Shown here: in pieces, positions 39,399 through 48,045 of the stretch
Layout: each line of letters starts with the position of its first letter
Position numbering within the stretch: position 1 is the stretch's first letter
Origin: Vreelandella nigrificans
GTDB lineage: Bacteria; Pseudomonadota; Gammaproteobacteria; Pseudomonadales; Halomonadaceae
DNA: 64,000 bases
Direction: 5' to 3'
Assembly: GCF_002374315.1 (NCBI RefSeq)
Contig: NZ_NWUX01000002.1
Coordinates: forward strand, 301,730 to 365,729
Position numbers and translations under genes: made by a program
Notes under the pieces: model-generated
Seen by the model: only the letters and a program-made list of their open reading frames with translations
Databases searched by the model: none
Told to the model about the DNA's origin: nothing

Positions 39399-40598
39399 AT
39401 GACTGAGGTTTCCCTGCCCTTTACGCGCGAAGAGTATGCTACCCGCCTGTGGAAGGTGCGTGCAGAAATGGCTGGCCGCGGCATTGATGTGCTGATCGTC
39501 AGCGACCCTTCCAATATGGCGTGGCTGACCGGCTATGATGGCTGGTCGTTTTATGTTCATCAGTGTGTGCTCGTAGGCCTTGAAGGCGAGCCAGTGTGGT
39601 TTGGCCGCCGAATGGATGCCAACGGCGCACTGCGTACCTGTTGGATTCATCCTGATAACATCACTTACTATCCGGATTACTACGTCCAAAACCCTGATAT
39701 GCATCCCATGGAGTATCTAGCTCAGTCGATTATGCCTGATCGTGGCTGGCATACCGGCGTGGTAGGGATGGAGATGGATAACTACTACTTTTCCGCCAAG
39801 GCATATCAAAGCTTGCTACGTGAACTGCCCCACGCGCGTTTTATGGATGCTAATGCCTTGGTGAACTGGTGTCGGGCGATTAAGTCTCCCCAGGAAATCG
39901 CCTATATGCGCATTGCTGCCAAAATAGTCGAAGGCATGCATACACGCATTCTGGAAGTGATTGAGCCGGGCTTACCAAAGAGTAAACTGGTATCCGAGAT
40001 TTATCGTGTCGGGATTGAAGGCTTTGTGGATGAAAACGGCAAAGTATTTGGTGGTGATTACCCCGCCATCGTACCGATGTTGCCGACTGGTAAAGATGCC
40101 GCAGCACCGCACCTGACCTGGGACGATACGCCGTTTCGTAAAGGCGAAGGTACCTTTTTTGAAATTGCCGGGGTGTTTAAGCGTTATCACGCGCCGATGT
40201 CGCGTACTGTCTTTCTAGGAACGCCGCCGACTGACTTTATTCGTGCTGAGTCGGCCCTGCTGGAAGGCATCGAAAATGGGCTGGCGGTGGCAAAACCTGG
40301 TAACCGCACAGCGGATATTGCCATGGCGCTAGGGGCGGCTATGGATAAATACGGCTTTGACCGAGGCGGTGCCCGCTGCGGCTACCCTATTGGTATTTCC
40401 TACCCACCCGATTGGGGCGAGCGCACGATGAGCCTTCGCCCCTCGGATGAGACCATCCTAAAGCCCGGTATGACATTCCACTTTATGCCGGGCCTATGGG
40501 TAGAGGATTGGGGGCTGGAAATCACCGAAAGTATTCTAATTACTGAAGATGGCTGCGAAACTCTGGCTAATTTTCCGCGTCAGCTGTTTGTTAAGTAG
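39399..40598 (+). CDS. doeA: Ectoine hydrolase DoeA
   Basis: This 399-residue M24-type (creatinase/prolidase fold) enzyme opens the ectoine ring to N-alpha-acetyl-L-2,4-diaminobutyrate in the Halomonas pathway. MTEVSLPFTREEYATRLWKV at the start and SDPSNMAWLTGYDGWSFY are distinctive. ATG 39399 gives the length I recall for H. elongata DoeA; in-frame TTG 39381 and ATG 39384 are less likely. It is the first gene of doeABX-doeCD. A -35-like TTGACC and -10-like TAGTAT lie about 150 bases upstream, but with poor spacing. Confidence 0.94.
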   Translation: MTEVSLPFTREEYATRLWKVRAEMAGRGIDVLIVSDPSNMAWLTGYDGWSFYVHQCVLVGLEGEPVWFGRRMDANGALRTCWIHPDNITYYPDYYVQNPDMHPMEYLAQSIMPDRGWHTGVVGMEMDNYYFSAKAYQSLLRELPHARFMDANALVNWCRAIKSPQEIAYMRIAAKIVEGMHTRILEVIEPGLPKSKLVSEIYRVGIEGFVDENGKVFGGDYPAIVPMLPTGKDAAAPHLTWDDTPFRKGEGTFFEIAGVFKRYHAPMSRTVFLGTPPTDFIRAESALLEGIENGLAVAKPGNRTADIAMALGAAMDKYGFDRGGARCGYPIGISYPPDWGERTMSLRPSDETILKPGMTFHFMPGLWVEDWGLEITESILITEDGCETLANFPRQLFVK

Positions 40599-40627
40599 TT
40601 GCTTGAAAAACATACAAGGAATACGCA

Positions 40628-41659
40628 ATGACCTCTCACGCGAACCAACTGCGGCCCAGCCCAATCTCTGCCACCGTTGATTTCGATGCTGACGGTGTAC
40701 AGCACGGCTTCTTAAAGCTGCCAATCTCAACCGATGAGTCGGCCTGGGGAGCGGTGATGATCCCCGTCACTGTGGTCAAAAATGGTGAAGGCCCCACGGC
40801 GCTGCTTACCGGCGGTAACCATGGCGATGAGTACGAAGGGATTACCTCACTGCTGAAGCTCTCTTCGATGTTGAAGGCAGAAGAGGTTACCGGGCGTGTG
40901 ATTATCGTGCCGTGCATGAACACCCCAGCAGTGATGGCGGGTAAGCGCACCTCGCCAATGGATAAAGGCAACCTGAACCGCAGCTTTCCAGGCGATCCCA
41001 ATGGCAGCGTTACGCCGCAAATTGCCGACTACTTCACCCGCGTGCTGGTACCGATGAGCGATGTAGTACTCGACCTGCACTCTGGTGGTCGAACGTTGGA
41101 TATCCTGCCCTTTGGCGCGTCCCATATCCTGGATGATAAAAACCAACAGCAAGCCGCTCTGGAAGGAGCCAAAGCATTCGGTGCTCCCTATGCCATGGTG
41201 ATGTTTGAGCTGGATGCGGAAAAACTGTTTGATACCGCCTGCGAGCGCCAGGGCAAAGTGTTTGTAGCCACCGAGCTTGGTGGCGGCGGTACCTCTACCC
41301 CTCAAAGCATTGCTATTGCCGAGCGCGGCGTGCGCAACTTCTTAATCCACTATGGCTTGATAAAAGGTGAAGTGGAAATGCCTGAAGGCGGGCAGATGTA
41401 TCTCGATATGCCTGATGCCAGTTGCTACGTGCAAAGCCAACATTCAGGCGTGCTTGAACTGCTGGTGGCGCTGGGTGACGAAGTTAAAAAAGGCCAAACC
41501 ATCGCTTATGTATATGACATGACCCGCAGCGGTACGTCACCAGTGGCTTATACCGCGGAGCGTGATGGAATTTTAATGGCTCGTCGGGCACCATCGCTGA
41601 TCAATATGGGGGATACCCTTGCGGTGATTGCCGATGTTGTTGAACGCCTGGAGGCGTGA
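40628..41659 (+). CDS. doeB: N-alpha-acetyl-L-2,4-diaminobutyrate deacetylase DoeB
   Basis: This 343-residue zinc deacylase of the succinylglutamate desuccinylase/aspartoacylase (M14-like) family has GGNHGDEYEG supplying metal His and Glu, NLNRSFPG, and DLHSGGRTLD with the third ligand. It removes acetate from the DoeA product, giving diaminobutyrate. It starts 29 bases after doeA and overlaps doeX by four bases (GTGA). Confidence 0.94.
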   Translation: MTSHANQLRPSPISATVDFDADGVQHGFLKLPISTDESAWGAVMIPVTVVKNGEGPTALLTGGNHGDEYEGITSLLKLSSMLKAEEVTGRVIIVPCMNTPAVMAGKRTSPMDKGNLNRSFPGDPNGSVTPQIADYFTRVLVPMSDVVLDLHSGGRTLDILPFGASHILDDKNQQQAALEGAKAFGAPYAMVMFELDAEKLFDTACERQGKVFVATELGGGGTSTPQSIAIAERGVRNFLIHYGLIKGEVEMPEGGQMYLDMPDASCYVQSQHSGVLELLVALGDEVKKGQTIAYVYDMTRSGTSPVAYTAERDGILMARRAPSLINMGDTLAVIADVVERLEA

Positions 41660-42144
41660 CGCCTGGGATGATGAAACTTGATCGCTATGATTTAAAAATC
41701 CTCGACATCCTTTCCCGTGATGGGCGAATTACCAAGTCAAAGCTGGCCGAAGCTATTAACCTTTCGGTCAGCCCCTGTTGGGAGCGGGTAAAACGGCTGG
41801 AAAAGGCGGGGGTTATCGAAGGGTACACTGCGAGCATCAACGCCGACGTGCTAGTTCCGCGGAACCCTGTATGGGTACAAATCGAACTCAAGCAGCACAA
41901 TGCCGAAAGCTTTGCCCGCTTTGAATCACTGGTAATGCAAACCCCTGAAGTTACTGAGTGCGTGGCGGTTGGGGGCGGAGTGGATTATCTGGTGAAGTTT
42001 GAGGCCCGCACCATTGATAGTTATCAGCGCCTGATGGATAAGTGGCTGGTATCTGACGCTGGTATTGAGCGCTACTTCACCTATATTGTGACGAAAATCG
42101 TTAAGCGTGTGCCAATCGGCATTGATACTGACGACGTTCTTTAA
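41656..42144 (+). CDS. doeX: Lrp/AsnC-type regulator DoeX
   Basis: About 162 residues from GTG 41656, which overlaps the doeB stop; ATGs at 41668 and 41671 are alternatives. The N-terminal winged helix-turn-helix begins LDRYDLKILDILSRDGRITKSK with recognition helix SVSPCWERVKRLEKAG, followed by a RAM ligand-binding domain. In H. elongata DoeX binds the doe promoter region and responds to pathway intermediates; the same role is expected here. Confidence 0.92.
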   Translation: MTPGMMKLDRYDLKILDILSRDGRITKSKLAEAINLSVSPCWERVKRLEKAGVIEGYTASINADVLVPRNPVWVQIELKQHNAESFARFESLVMQTPEVTECVAVGGGVDYLVKFEARTIDSYQRLMDKWLVSDAGIERYFTYIVTKIVKRVPIGIDTDDVL

Positions 42145-42304
42145 TGAAATACTTACCTGTTGTTGCAAGCCCACTAAAAGCGATTGTAAGTTCCGCAAAA
42201 AAAAAGCACTGCTAAACGCCCTCTGACAAAAAAAGTCGTGTGTTAAGACCCAGTTTTCAAAAACACTTCGTGGCGACTCTCCCTTACCCTAGATGCATCG
42301 AATC

Positions 42305-42340
42305 AGCTCGGCTTTAGGCCGAGCTATTCACTCTTTTTTT
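42305..42340 (+). terminator. Hairpin and T run in the doeX-doeC gap
   Basis: AGCTCGGC/GCCGAGCT (42305-42312 and 42318-42325) with a TTTAG loop is followed, eight bases later, by seven T residues. It lies between doeX and doeC and could terminate doeABX transcripts or attenuate read-through into doeC. Confidence 0.55.
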
Positions 42341-42388
42341 ATGCAACGGTTTGTTGCCTACGTTTGGCAGCAACCAGGGGAGGTGCCC

Positions 42389-43885
42389 ATGACCACACTA
42401 TCGACCACGCTCGCGAAACGCTTAACAGATCCGCGCTTGTTTCGGCAGTATGCTTATGTAAATGGCAAGTGGACTCACGGCGAAGGCGGTCGCGAAGAAG
42501 CGGTGTACGACCCCGCCACCAATGAAGCCATTGGGCATATCCCGTTGCTGGAAGCCAAACAAATTACCGCTGCCGTGGATGCTGCTGAAGCGGCTTTTGT
42601 TCACTGGCGTGCCCTACGTGCTGACGAGCGCTGCGAGCGCTTGTTGGCTTGGTATGACTTAATTCAAGCTAACCGTGAAGACCTCGCCACTATTATGACG
42701 CTTGAACAGGGCAAGCCACTGCCTGATGCTCGTGGTGAGGTAGAGTACGGTGCAAGTTTTGTACGCTGGTTCGCGGAAGAGGGTAAACGCACTTACGGAG
42801 AGACTATTCCTAGCCATATTCCTAACGCTTCGCTCGGTACCATTAAAGAACCCGTGGGTATTGCGACGATGATTACGCCCTGGAACTTTCCACTGGCAAT
42901 GATTACCCGCAAAGCAGCGGCCGCGCTTGCTGCGGGCTGCCCAGTAATTGTAAAACCTGCTAATGAGACACCGTTTTCTGCGCTGGCGCTGGCTGAGTTA
43001 GCGGAACGCGCAGGTATTCCGGCGGGCATTTTCAATGTGGTGCTGGGTGACCCCGCAGAAGTCTCAAAAATCCTTTGCGGCGAGCCACGTATTCGGGCGC
43101 TCTCGTTCACCGGTTCCACCCGGGTGGGGCGCTTGTTAATCGAGCAAAGCGCTAACACCGTTAAACGGCTTTCCTTGGAACTAGGCGGCAACGCGCCGTT
43201 TATTGTGGGACCAGATATGGATCCCAAGCAAGCTGCCTACGCGGCAATCGACGCTAAGTTCCAAACCGCAGGGCAGGACTGCTTGGCAGCGAATCGAATA
43301 CTGGTACATGAGTCTATTCACGATGCGTTCGTTGAGCATTTCAGTGAACGTATGCTGGCTCTTACTGTGGGCAATGGCTTACAGGGCGAGATTGACCTTG
43401 GTCCGCTGATTCATCGCCAAGCGGTGGAGAAAGCTGCGGCGATTGTTGACGATGCCATCTCAAAAGGAGCCACTGTGATCGGCGGGGACCAAAGCCAGGC
43501 GCCTGGCGAGAACTTCTTTATGCCAGTAATGCTGACAGGCGTAACGCCGCGCATGAAAGTCTGGCGGGAAGAGAACTTTGCACCTGTAGCCGGAATTACC
43601 GCTTATAGTAGCGATGACGAGGTCATTGAGATGGCCAACGATACCGAGTACGGCCTGGCTGCGTATATCTACACCCACGATATTCGCCGAATCTGGAAGC
43701 TGATGCGCGCGCTGGAGTATGGCATGGTCAGCGTCAATTCGGTAAAGATGACCGGTCCGCCAGTACCTTTTGGTGGCGTTAAGCAGTCTGGCCTTGGCCG
43801 TGAAGGCGGCGCCACTGGTATCGATGAGTATCTCGAAACCAAGTATTACTGCCTTGGAGCCTTGGGCTCAGTCTCGGGCAGCTAG
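42389..43885 (+). CDS. doeC: Aspartate-semialdehyde dehydrogenase of ectoine catabolism DoeC
   Basis: This 498-residue aldehyde dehydrogenase is of the succinate-semialdehyde type. It has MITPWNFPLAMITRK, FTGSTRVGRLL, the general base Glu in LELGGNAPF and the nucleophile Cys in TAGQDCLAANR. In the doe pathway it oxidises aspartate semialdehyde to aspartate. ATG 42389 is chosen for the strong AGGGGAGG site; a longer reading from 42293 would start inside the hairpin region. Context supports DoeC over GabD. Confidence 0.92.
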   Translation: MTTLSTTLAKRLTDPRLFRQYAYVNGKWTHGEGGREEAVYDPATNEAIGHIPLLEAKQITAAVDAAEAAFVHWRALRADERCERLLAWYDLIQANREDLATIMTLEQGKPLPDARGEVEYGASFVRWFAEEGKRTYGETIPSHIPNASLGTIKEPVGIATMITPWNFPLAMITRKAAAALAAGCPVIVKPANETPFSALALAELAERAGIPAGIFNVVLGDPAEVSKILCGEPRIRALSFTGSTRVGRLLIEQSANTVKRLSLELGGNAPFIVGPDMDPKQAAYAAIDAKFQTAGQDCLAANRILVHESIHDAFVEHFSERMLALTVGNGLQGEIDLGPLIHRQAVEKAAAIVDDAISKGATVIGGDQSQAPGENFFMPVMLTGVTPRMKVWREENFAPVAGITAYSSDDEVIEMANDTEYGLAAYIYTHDIRRIWKLMRALEYGMVSVNSVKMTGPPVPFGGVKQSGLGREGGATGIDEYLETKYYCLGALGSVSGS

Positions 43886-43913
43886 CTAGCAGCCGAAAAA
43901 ATAATTTAAAACA

Positions 43914-43940
43914 CCCTCCTCGCTAGGCGGGGAGGTTTAT
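43914..43940 (+). terminator. Hairpin between doeC and doeD
   Basis: CCTCCTCGC pairs with GCGGGGAGG around a TAG loop (43915-43935) and is followed by TTTATTG. It may reduce transcription into doeD or protect the mRNA end. The T run is short. Confidence 0.45.
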
Positions 43941-43957
43941 TGTAAAGAGAGAACGCT

Positions 43958-45391
43958 ATGAGCTTGCATCAGGATTTGATCGAACGCGACCGTAAAGTCA
44001 CCTTTCACGCCTCTACCCACCTGCGTGATTTCGCCCACGGCGATGCGCCGGGCCGTGTGATTACCGGCGGTAAAGGAATCAATATTGTCGATAAAGATGG
44101 CCGTGAATTTATCGACGGTTTCGCAGGGCTTTACTGTGTCAATATTGGTTATGGTCGCACCGAAGTTGCTGAGGCGATCTACAAGCAAGCGCTGGAGCTC
44201 TCTTACTACCACACCTACGTAGGCCACTCTAACGAGCCGCAGATTGAGCTCTCCGAGCGTATTCTGAAAATCGCTGGCATGAATATGTCCAAGGTGTACT
44301 ACGGTATGTCCGGCTCGGATGCCAACGAAACCCAGCTCAAGATCGTACGCTACTACAACAATGTTCTGGGCCGCCCGCAGAAGAAAAAAGTCATCTCGCG
44401 CATGCGCGGCTACCACGGTTCTGGTATCGCCTCAGGCTCGCTAACGGGTCTGAAAGCGTTCCATGACCACTTCGATCTACCGATTGACACTATTCGCCAT
44501 ACCGAAGCACCGCACTACTACCTGCGCGCCGCCGAACAGCACGGTATGACCGAGCTTGAGTTCTCCGCTTACTGCGCCGATAAGCTGGAAGCAATGATTC
44601 TGGAAGAGGGGCCAGATACTGTGGCCGCCTTTATCGGCGAGCCAGTGTTAGGTACGGGTGGTATTGTGCCGCCGCCAGAAGGTTACTGGGACGCTATTCA
44701 AGCGGTATTGGAAAAGTACGATGTACTGCTAATTGCCGATGAAGTGGTATGTGGCTTTGGCCGTACCGGCTCTGATTTTGGTAGCCACCACTACAATATG
44801 AAACCTGACTTGGTCACCATTGCTAAAGGTTTAACCAGCGCTTACCAGCCGCTTTCCGGCGTGATTGTCGGTGAAAAAGTCTGGCAAGTGCTTGAGCAGG
44901 GCACCGGTGAGTTTGGTCCCATCGGCCACGGTTGGACCTACTCTGGCCACGCCCTTGGGTGTGCCGCAGGCCTGGCTAACCTGGATATCATTGAGCGCGA
45001 AAACCTGGTAAGTAACGCTGCTGAGACCGGCGGCTACTTCCAGCAACAGCTAAAAGCTACCTTTGAAGGCCATCCGCTACTGGGTGATGTACGTGGTGTT
45101 GGTTTGATGGCGGCGCTGGAGTTCTCACCAGATGCCAAGCAGCGCCTACACTTCGAGCCTGCACTCAAAGTTGGCCCCCGTGTGGCGGCAGCTGCTCTGG
45201 AAGAGAATCTGATTGCCCGCGCCATGCCGCAGGGAGATATCCTCGGCTTTGCACCACCACTGACCATTAATCGCGATGAAGTGGACGAGATGATTGGCCG
45301 CGCCAAGCGTGCGATAGACCGTATCACCGATGAGTTAGTGCGCTCTGGCGATTTGCAAACTGGCCAGCAAGAAGCTGCTTTTACGGTTTAA
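43958..45391 (+). CDS. doeD: Diaminobutyrate transaminase DoeD
   Basis: This 477-residue class III aminotransferase has GMSGSDANETQLKIV, LIADEVVCGFGRTG with the PLP-binding Asp, and TIAKGLTSAYQPLSG with the Schiff-base Lys. It converts L-2,4-diaminobutyrate to aspartate semialdehyde in ectoine breakdown, feeding DoeC. Last gene of the cluster, followed by a terminator and then a tandem repeat. Confidence 0.93.
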   Translation: MSLHQDLIERDRKVTFHASTHLRDFAHGDAPGRVITGGKGINIVDKDGREFIDGFAGLYCVNIGYGRTEVAEAIYKQALELSYYHTYVGHSNEPQIELSERILKIAGMNMSKVYYGMSGSDANETQLKIVRYYNNVLGRPQKKKVISRMRGYHGSGIASGSLTGLKAFHDHFDLPIDTIRHTEAPHYYLRAAEQHGMTELEFSAYCADKLEAMILEEGPDTVAAFIGEPVLGTGGIVPPPEGYWDAIQAVLEKYDVLLIADEVVCGFGRTGSDFGSHHYNMKPDLVTIAKGLTSAYQPLSGVIVGEKVWQVLEQGTGEFGPIGHGWTYSGHALGCAAGLANLDIIERENLVSNAAETGGYFQQQLKATFEGHPLLGDVRGVGLMAALEFSPDAKQRLHFEPALKVGPRVAAAALEENLIARAMPQGDILGFAPPLTINRDEVDEMIGRAKRAIDRITDELVRSGDLQTGQQEAAFTV

Positions 45392-45411
45392 ATGCGTTGA
45401 TGTAACCCAGG

Positions 45412-45444
45412 CGCCGCTGCGTAGTTTCGCAGTGGCGTTTTTTT
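45412..45444 (+). terminator. Rho-independent terminator after doeD
   Basis: CGCCGCTGCG (45412-45421) pairs with CGCAGTGGCG (45428-45437), one G-T pair, followed by seven T residues. It ends the doe cluster. Confidence 0.85.
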
Positions 45445-45491
45445 GAAGAAGACGCTGTTTTGAAGAGGGCGTTGTTTTAAAGAGGGCAGTA
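45441..45491. repeat. Tandem repeat, 17-bp unit, 3 copies
   Basis: TTTTGAAGAAGACGCTG, TTTTGAAGAGGGCGTTG and TTTTAAAGAGGGCAGTA run from 45441 to 45491. The first unit begins inside the T run of the doeD terminator, so the array may have grown from the terminator tail. Confidence 0.8.
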
Positions 45492-45662
45492 ATGCTGCAT
45501 GCAGAAGATCGCTTTCATCACTACTTTCTTCTTCGTCAGTGTAGGAGCTATCAATAACGGTGCCTGATTTCGAAACGCTGGCTGAATGGGTGCTGCGTTA
45601 GGTTGTGAACCCGATTGCTGAAGCCGCATAATAGCGTACGCTCAATATTTAAGGATTCGCTC

Positions 45663-46010
45663 GTGTCGGAAAAAATCTATTGCATCGCAAGCTTCAAACC
45701 CAAAGCCGGTAAAGAGGAAGAGGTGTTTAAAGCACTGCAAAGCCTAGAGCCAAACACCCATCGTGAAGATGCTTGCATTCACTACACCGTAACTCGGCAA
45801 ATTGATAACCCATTTGCCACAGGCACCAGTTACCCAATTGTGTTTCATGAAATTTGGGCGAGCCGCGAAGAGTTCGAGGCACACTGCCAGCGCAAAGAAA
45901 TTCAGGACTTCTTCGCCAAGCACGTCGAGTCTCCTGATGGTGATATCGAAGATGCCAACGTGTGCGTTTACACCGATGAGCCGTGGAACTACGACGCACC
46001 CAAGGTGTAA
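45663..46010 (+). CDS. ABM-fold putative quinol monooxygenase
   Basis: This 115-residue protein of the antibiotic biosynthesis monooxygenase (ABM, YgiN-like) family contains IASFKPKAGKEEEVFKAL, ACIHYTV and FHEIWASREEFEAH, the usual strand-helix pattern with a conserved His and Trp. GTG 45663 is chosen for AAGGA upstream. The substrate is unknown; relatives oxidise quinols or act on aldehydic ligands. It lies 54 bases ahead of luxS on the same strand and may be co-transcribed. Confidence 0.78.
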   Translation: MSEKIYCIASFKPKAGKEEEVFKALQSLEPNTHREDACIHYTVTRQIDNPFATGTSYPIVFHEIWASREEFEAHCQRKEIQDFFAKHVESPDGDIEDANVCVYTDEPWNYDAPKV

Positions 46011-46064
46011 AAAATGGCAAGCGTGTAGAATACGTGCACGACACACGATGAAGGCGGAGCCAAC

Positions 46065-46532
46065 ATGACCGAAAAGAAAATGAACGTCGAAAGCTTTAAT
46101 TTGGACCATACCAAGGTAAAAGCACCGTATGTGCGTTTGGCCGATATTAAAGAAGGCCAAAATGGCGACCGTATCCATAAGTACGATCTGCGCATTTGCC
46201 AGCCGAATAAAGAGCACATGGAGATGCCATCGCTGCACTCTCTTGAGCACTTAATGGCTGAGCTTTCCCGCAACCATACCGATAAAGTGGTCGATATCAG
46301 CCCTATGGGTTGTCAAACCGGCTTTTACATTGCGCTGATCAACCACGATGACTACAACGGCGTGCTAAGCATTATTGAGCAAACGCTCAATGATGTGCTT
46401 ACCGCTACCGAAGTGCCTGCTTGTAACGAAATGCAATGTGGTTGGGCCGCTAGCCATAGCCTGGAAGGTGCTCAGGAGCTTGCCCGCAATTTGTTAGCTA
46501 AGCGTAGTGAATGGACGGAAGTGTTCGCGTAA
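46065..46532 (+). CDS. luxS: S-ribosylhomocysteine lyase LuxS
   Basis: This 155-residue metalloenzyme cleaves S-ribosylhomocysteine to homocysteine and DPD, the precursor of autoinducer-2. The metal motif HSLEH has His58 and His62, the third ligand is Cys125 in MQCGW, and the catalytic Cys83 sits in MGCQTG. The length is normal. A methyl-cycle role is certain; signalling is inferred only. A strong hairpin terminator follows. Confidence 0.95.
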   Translation: MTEKKMNVESFNLDHTKVKAPYVRLADIKEGQNGDRIHKYDLRICQPNKEHMEMPSLHSLEHLMAELSRNHTDKVVDISPMGCQTGFYIALINHDDYNGVLSIIEQTLNDVLTATEVPACNEMQCGWAASHSLEGAQELARNLLAKRSEWTEVFA

Positions 46533-46559
46533 GCGGTTAATGCAAGTGTGAACGATCTA

Positions 46560-46703
46560 CTAAACGCCTCCTCTTGGAGGCGTTTTTGGAAGAGCAGAGT
46601 AGGCTATAACATCAAACTCACCTGTAAAATCAGATTCGTAGTTACAGTAAATACCAAGGATTCTGGCTTCTCTCGCTAGCTTTGGAGCTATATAGCCAGC
46701 CAT
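46560..46703 (-). pseudogene. Remnant of an effector-binding (GyrI-like/Cass2-type) domain
   Basis: A 47-codon minus-strand ORF (ATG 46703 to TAG 46560) contains APKLAREARILGIYCNYESD followed by FTGEFDVI, which matches the LGVYTDYESDxTGxYDVLVG pattern of integron-associated effector-binding and AraC-type GyrI-like domains. The remaining C-terminus runs through the luxS terminator stem, which encodes TPPRGGV. An upstream in-frame stop and absence of the rest of the domain indicate a broken gene. The family match is by eye. Confidence 0.4.
46562..46587 (+). terminator. Rho-independent terminator after luxS
   Basis: A 10-bp perfect stem AAACGCCTCC/GGAGGCGTTT with loop TCTT (46562-46585) leads into a T run, 30 bases after the luxS stop. 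Confidence 0.92.
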
Positions 46704-46784
46704 AACGATGTCAGAGTCCTGCTATGTTTATAAAGGTAAGTTAGTAGCCCGTTTGCTGAGGGCATAGCAATGCCAGCGTGTTAC

Positions 46785-47444
46785 TCAACCAGGATCAATT
46801 GTCAGCAGCAGGCGTTTTTGTCCTTGCTCCAGAGAGGGGCTTCGATGTACCAAACCACGCTCTTCGCAACCTTCCCAGCCACTGCCTTTTATTAACGCGA
46901 TGTCTCCAGCCTGCAGACGTTGAATGGCATTTGGGTCACGTACGATCTCTGGGCGGTCAGGCGTTGGCGCACCTAGCCCGGTGCGGTCGATGGCATATTC
47001 TGGTAACCACTCGCTGCCTGGCCCTGTATAGGTAGTTACTAAACGCACCGGTAAGTTATCGCAGTGAAAACGCGGGCACATAGCGGCTGTTAATAAGCGC
47101 AGCCTAACCCCCACGGTGTCGGTATCGAATAGGTAGGCAATGGCTTCTGCAATAGTGACAACATCATCAATCAGAGCTTCACCAGCGGAAGGCTCTGGCA
47201 ATTTGCGATATAAATCTTCTTTTAGCGCGTCTGTAGGGCTGCCAAGCCAAGCGTACTGCCAATCTCGGGTTGTGCGACATTGAGCATTAGCGCTCATCGC
47301 AATTTCTGCGGGCAGTGCACGGTGGAAAATAGCGATATTGACGGAGTCTTCAAAAATCCGCGGTAGTACGCTGATGTCAGTATCAAAGGCGGCGTGTTGA
47401 GGTGCCTCAAGCGGCGTCTCTTGGAGTGAAAGAGGTGTTGGCAT
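46785..47444 (-). CDS. DUF1826 domain protein of the zinc-response cluster
   Basis: This 219-residue soluble protein contains AMCPRFHCDNLPVRLVTTY and GDIALIKGSGWEG, typical of DUF1826. This family is regularly found beside COG0523 GTPases, dksA2 and folE2 in proteobacteria, which is the layout here. The His and Cys in CPRFHCD suggest metal binding and the fold region resembles 2-oxoglutarate oxygenases (inference). It is divergent from dksA2 across a Zur-like palindrome that could control both directions. Confidence 0.8.
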   Translation of the reverse strand: MPTPLSLQETPLEAPQHAAFDTDISVLPRIFEDSVNIAIFHRALPAEIAMSANAQCRTTRDWQYAWLGSPTDALKEDLYRKLPEPSAGEALIDDVVTIAEAIAYLFDTDTVGVRLRLLTAAMCPRFHCDNLPVRLVTTYTGPGSEWLPEYAIDRTGLGAPTPDRPEIVRDPNAIQRLQAGDIALIKGSGWEGCEERGLVHRSPSLEQGQKRLLLTIDPG

Positions 47445-47521
47445 TTAGGTCTCCTGTTTCCTGGGCTAAGCTGCGCCTATATGAGGGGGGATTAAGAGAG
47501 ATAGGTCGCAGGGCTTTATTT

Positions 47522-47534
47522 GTTATGTTATAAC
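47522..47534. promoter_or_regulatory. Zur-box-like palindrome
   Basis: GTTATGTTATAAC differs at one defined position from the proteobacterial Zur core GTTATANTATAAC. It lies 25 bases before the dksA2 start and about 78 bases before the DUF1826 start. With these gene neighbours it is very probably the zinc-responsive operator. Confidence 0.7.
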
Positions 47535-47559
47535 GTTTTTACCAAGAGGAGGCTAGACA

Positions 47560-48045
47560 TTGCAACCTGATACCACTCAGCAAACCAGCAACGCAGCAGT
47601 CACCACTGCTAAATCCGTAGCCAAGCAAAAAGCTGAGGAGGTCGCGCTATTGGCCTCGTCAGATGACGAGTATATGAATGCCGCCCAGCTGGCTTTTTTT
47701 CGTGAGCGACTGCTAAACGAGCGCAAGGAGCTTGAAGAGCATTTAAAAGAGGTTAAGGCTGCTATTTCATCCCATGAACGAGATAGTGACGAAGCGGATC
47801 AAGCCTCATTTGAAGAGGAGCTTAGCTTGGCACTGCGTCAAGCTGACCGCGAAAGCCGTTTAATCAATAATATCGATGCAGCGCTAAAACGCATTGAAAA
47901 CGGTGAATATGGTTACTGTGAAGAGACCGGGGACCCCATCGGTATTGCGCGGCTACTCTTTCGGCCCACAGCGAAACTTTGTATAGAGGCGAAAGAGCGT
48001 CAAGAGCAAAAAGAGCATCATTACCGCAAAACGCGGGGGGAGTAA
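47560..48045 (+). CDS. dksA2: Zinc-independent DksA paralogue DksA2
   Basis: This 161-residue RNA polymerase secondary-channel factor has a coiled-coil tip motif DEADQA (residues 77-82, fitting DxxDxA). In the C-terminal finger only two of four cysteines remain: Cys120 with Thr123, and Cys141 with Ala144. This is the pattern of Pseudomonas aeruginosa DksA2, which works without zinc. TTG 47560 has GGAGG 8 bases upstream. The Zur-like site upstream and the adjoining COG0523 gene support induction during zinc starvation. Confidence 0.9.
   Translation: MQPDTTQQTSNAAVTTAKSVAKQKAEEVALLASSDDEYMNAAQLAFFRERLLNERKELEEHLKEVKAAISSHERDSDEADQASFEEELSLALRQADRESRLINNIDAALKRIENGEYGYCEETGDPIGIARLLFRPTAKLCIEAKERQEQKEHHYRKTRGE

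Noticed and set aside
45492..45557. 21-residue ORF after the 17-bp repeat
   Set aside because: Short, no ribosome site and no recognisable pattern.
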